Origin: Thermoplasmatota archaeon
GTDB taxonomy: Archaea; Thermoplasmatota; E2; DHVEG-1
NCBI GenBank assembly: GCA_018824925.1
Contig: JAHJFH010000003.1
Coordinates: 1 to 7,567, forward strand
Reading direction: 5' to 3'
DNA: 7,567 bases
The position numbers and the translations under genes were made by a program. This document shows, in pieces, positions 5,630 to 7,567 of this stretch; position 1 is the first letter of the stretch, and every line of letters begins with the position of its first letter. The notes under the pieces are model-generated. The model had not been told where the DNA came from and made no database searches. It saw nothing but the letters and a program-made list of their open reading frames with translations.

Positions 5630-7042
5630 TTAGACTTTATACTTTTTTCCTTCCTCCACCTCAATTACCTTCGGAGCAAACCCTTGAAATAATGCGGGAT
5701 GTTCCGTATGAATAGGATATAATGTCTCTGGTTTTATCGTCGTAATTAACTCCTTTAGATCCACACCATTGATATGACCTGAACAATGTGCTTGAACAAA
5801 GTGAAGATGAAAATGATGTATCCAATTCATCATTCTATCATATGACACCTCCATTTCTTCATTAAATGGTTCTGAAAGAGAATGGATGTAGATGCCCTTC
5901 TTTGGCTGTAAATCGATTAATGTGGGAAGATACCAAAAATTCAGAATCATAATATATTTTTCAGGTTTTTTAGCAATTTCCTCTGCAGTAATAATATTTG
6001 GGTAACCCACTCGTTTCTGCATATAGCGTTCTGTATAATCCTCTGAACAATAGGTCCCCGTTTTTACCTTAGGTTTAATGACTGCAATACCCTGATCAGT
6101 GCTATTCGGTACCTTAAGTTTTGCATCATGATGATATCTCTCAAGATAACAAGCATGTTTACAACTAATAACTAAGGTCTTGTCTAATGTTTGAGCGATA
6201 TGAAAAAAGGTGGAAAAACGATCAACATCTTTGAAGTTAAAATCAACGATACCAACATCATGGGATTCATTAAGATATGGTAGCGCTTTTTGATATACCT
6301 GCTCCTCAGATTCATTGGTTTTACCAATATTAATTCGTGTGCCTTCAGTGATCATCGCAATAGGTTTTTCTTTTTGCGCTTGAACAATAAAATCATGCGT
6401 CATATCTGCATGAAGACCATGCATCCGTAAATCACCAGTATATACAATTGCTCCTGCTGAGGTATGAATCACAAAACCATAGGCACCCGGAACACTATGA
6501 TCAACATGCACAGGTTCAATCTCAAAATTATCAATATTGATCCTATCCCCTGTTCGAAAGGTTTTAAACTGTCTTTTAATCGGTGGACTCCGATAATCCG
6601 ACCGAAACAACGGTCGTCGTTTAAAATTTAAAACCTCATTTTCAATTGACCGCTGTGTCTGTTCATCGACAGCATCAAGAAGATATTTGCAGGTTTCACC
6701 ACAAATAACCGGGATTTTTTCATGTAAAAAAGAAATATAATTCGCATGATCCGCATGAGCATGAGAAAGAACCACACCCTGAATTTCAGGTTCCTCTGGC
6801 TTCCTACCAAGATGCTTCAATAAATCAGAACGATACACGCCATGAATATCTGGTAAAAGACCCATGGCAAGAAAATCTCCGATGCCATTAGCGGTACGAG
6901 GATTCAAAAACTCCTCAAAATACATCCCCCGTCTCGAAAAACCTAACCCAAAATCCAGAAATATTTTTGTACCACAATCATCCAATAATATCTTATTACC
7001 ACAAATTTCATCAACCCCCCCATAAACCGTTATCGAAACCAT
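5630..7042 (-). CDS. RNase J-like metallo-beta-lactamase/beta-CASP protein, putative ribonuclease
   Basis: The 470-residue product combines a metallo-beta-lactamase fold with a beta-CASP insertion, the arrangement of RNase J and CPSF-type RNA nucleases. Zinc motifs visible are SHAHADH (93-99, the HxHxDH motif), H182 in VDHSVPGAYGF, and D204 in YTGDLRMHG. Likely beta-CASP motifs are E233 in TEGTR (motif A), H423 in CSGHINGVDL (motif B) and H445 in YPIHTEHP (motif C), so all ligands needed for a two-metal hydrolase seem present. RNase J enzymes have 5'-3' exo- and endoribonuclease activity; this is inferred. Differences from textbook RNase J are the opening GGVDEICGN, where GGxxEIGGN is usual, a segment of about 40 residues before HxHxDH (YFEEFLNPRTANGIGDF and GLLPDIHGVYRSDLL), and a CPSF-like TEGTR. 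It may be a distinct subfamily. GAGG at 7050-7053 lies 7 bases before the ATG at 7040-7042. The neighbouring small gene ends 25 bases upstream. Confidence 0.85.
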   Translation of the reverse strand: MVSITVYGGVDEICGNKILLDDCGTKIFLDFGLGFSRRGMYFEEFLNPRTANGIGDFLAMGLLPDIHGVYRSDLLKHLGRKPEEPEIQGVVLSHAHADHANYISFLHEKIPVICGETCKYLLDAVDEQTQRSIENEVLNFKRRPLFRSDYRSPPIKRQFKTFRTGDRINIDNFEIEPVHVDHSVPGAYGFVIHTSAGAIVYTGDLRMHGLHADMTHDFIVQAQKEKPIAMITEGTRINIGKTNESEEQVYQKALPYLNESHDVGIVDFNFKDVDRFSTFFHIAQTLDKTLVISCKHACYLERYHHDAKLKVPNSTDQGIAVIKPKVKTGTYCSEDYTERYMQKRVGYPNIITAEEIAKKPEKYIMILNFWYLPTLIDLQPKKGIYIHSLSEPFNEEMEVSYDRMMNWIHHFHLHFVQAHCSGHINGVDLKELITTIKPETLYPIHTEHPALFQGFAPKVIEVEEGKKYKV

Positions 7043-7049
7043 AGACTAA

Positions 7050-7053
7050 CCTC
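7050..7053 (-). promoter_or_regulatory. Shine-Dalgarno site of the RNase J-like gene
   Basis: On the minus strand GAGG (followed by T) lies 7 bases before the ATG at 7040-7042, within the 25-base gap after the 114-residue gene. It supports that start and the operon reading. Confidence 0.6.
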
Positions 7054-7067
7054 ATACCACAATGCTG

Positions 7068-7412
7068 CTAATATTTCCATCGATGATACCGATCATGCAT
7101 CTCAGATGGTAATTTCCGTTTTTTCTTCACAGGTTTTTCAGATTTCTGCTTTTTCTCTTCAGGCTCGTGAGCAAAAAAATCATCAACCGCCTGACCTATT
7201 GATTTCTTTTCCACCAAGATCGGTTTCCGAGAAATTTTATCAATTTTTACCTCATACCCCTCTGGTAAATTTACTGGCTCTCCCTTTTCTGGTTCCTCTG
7301 TGCTAAAAAAATATCGATCATTCTCTCCAAATAAAAACCATGTTACTTCATTGATGGTTGTATGATAAAAACGGTAATTGAATTTCTTATAATCCCATGA
7401 TTTTTTCACCAT
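7068..7412 (-). CDS. Uncharacterised 114-residue protein with aromatic N-terminus and basic C-terminal tail
   Basis: I do not recognise this protein. Residues 1-40 are rich in aromatics (SWDYKKFNYRFYH, then EVTWFLFGENDRYFF), suggesting a compact beta-rich domain. Residues 47-70 (VNLPEGYEVKIDKISRKPI) look like a beta-hairpin segment. Residues 82-114 are charged and probably disordered, alternating Glu and Lys before KKKRK (97-101) and ending HDRYHRWKY, a composition suited to binding RNA or an acidic partner. There is no signal peptide, membrane segment or cysteine pair. The ATG at 7410-7412 is preceded by GGTGAT (7416-7421), about 5 bases away counted from GGTG. Coding is supported by the uninterrupted frame, the ribosome site and its place 25 bases ahead of the RNase J-like gene, as first gene of the four-gene cluster. 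A nuclease-associated or RNA-binding role is an inference from context only. Confidence 0.75.
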   Translation of the reverse strand: MVKKSWDYKKFNYRFYHTTINEVTWFLFGENDRYFFSTEEPEKGEPVNLPEGYEVKIDKISRKPILVEKKSIGQAVDDFFAHEPEEKKQKSEKPVKKKRKLPSEMHDRYHRWKY

Positions 7413-7567
7413 TATATCACCAAAATACCTTTGGGATAAACCGCATTGAAAAACATTTAAAATTAAATCTTTAGTATCTTGTAAAACTCATGATTACGAG
7501 GCTTTATAAATATTTCCTAATTTCCCAGATTCAAATGATATCTTTTTTATATAAAATAAGTAAATGA
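7413..7567. promoter_or_regulatory. AT-rich upstream region with candidate TATA boxes for the four-gene cluster
   Basis: These 155 bases show no convincing gene. Candidate TATA elements are TTTATAAA at 7503-7510, which is its own complement and could serve either strand, a TTTAATTTTAAA-like stretch at about 7456-7467, and TTTTATATAAAA at about 7545-7555. On the minus strand the first would give a leader of roughly 65-70 bases and the second one of about 20 bases. The symmetric elements also allow a divergent plus-strand gene beyond the right edge. I cannot tell which is used. Confidence 0.45.

Noticed and set aside
5436..5633. Plus-strand frame opposite the start of the YhaM-like gene
   Set aside because: It is the antisense shadow of a conserved OB-fold region and spans the inter-gene gap of the operon; no promoter or ribosome site was seen.
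7289..7309. VDDFF in the 114-residue protein echoing ADDFF in the YhaM-like protein
   Set aside because: The match is five residues in otherwise unrelated contexts; in the HD protein it belongs to the normal OB-fold start, so coincidence is more likely than shared ancestry.
7494..7565. Minus-strand frame open from the right edge to a TAA at 7494-7496, possibly the tail of an upstream gene
   Set aside because: Only 23 codons are visible, the composition is that of AT-rich promoter DNA, and it contains the best TATA candidate. It cannot be excluded without sequence to the right.
7535..7567. Eleven-codon plus-strand frame ending with TGA at the window edge
   Set aside because: It is too short, lies in a TATA-rich region and lacks a ribosome site.

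Overview
The window looks like chromosomal DNA from an AT-rich euryarchaeon. Archaeal markers are a Taw2-type wybutosine enzyme, a stand-alone Tsr3, an XPD helicase with an iron-sulphur domain, a 56-residue Trm112 zinc protein, TATA-like elements upstream of genes and strong GGAGG-type ribosome binding sites within operons. The secreted beta-helix protein at the left edge resembles those common in uncultured Thermoplasmatota and related lineages, but the exact lineage is an inference from style, not a measured placement.

Layout. Positions 1-771 (minus) hold the N-terminal 257 codons of a secreted NosD/CASH-type beta-helix protein that runs off the left edge. Positions 842-2209 (minus) hold two abutting RNA-modification genes, taw2 then tsr3 in transcription order. 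Both enzymes move a 3-amino-3-carboxypropyl group from S-adenosylmethionine to RNA, one to tRNA-Phe and the other to small-subunit rRNA. A short divergent promoter region separates taw2 from the XPD-family helicase on the plus strand (2296-4311). XPD converges, with a 15-base gap, on a four-gene minus-strand cluster read from 7412 down to 4327: an unrecognised 114-residue basic protein, an RNase J-like beta-CASP metallo-beta-lactamase protein, a YhaM-like OB-fold plus HD-domain protein, and a Trm112 protein. The last three each have a well-placed Shine-Dalgarno sequence and lie close together, so the cluster is probably an operon.

How the genes may work together. Apart from XPD (DNA unwinding and repair) and the secreted protein, every recognised gene belongs to a family that acts on RNA or on the translation machinery. 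The left pair modifies tRNA and rRNA. The right cluster pairs a putative RNase J-like nuclease with a putative YhaM-like 3'-5' exonuclease, plus a methyltransferase activator. The right cluster, with its unrecognised leading gene, is the best candidate for an undescribed system: a possible archaeal RNA decay or processing module. That reading is inferred from families and gene order. No tRNA, rRNA, CRISPR array, insertion sequence or other mobile element was seen.
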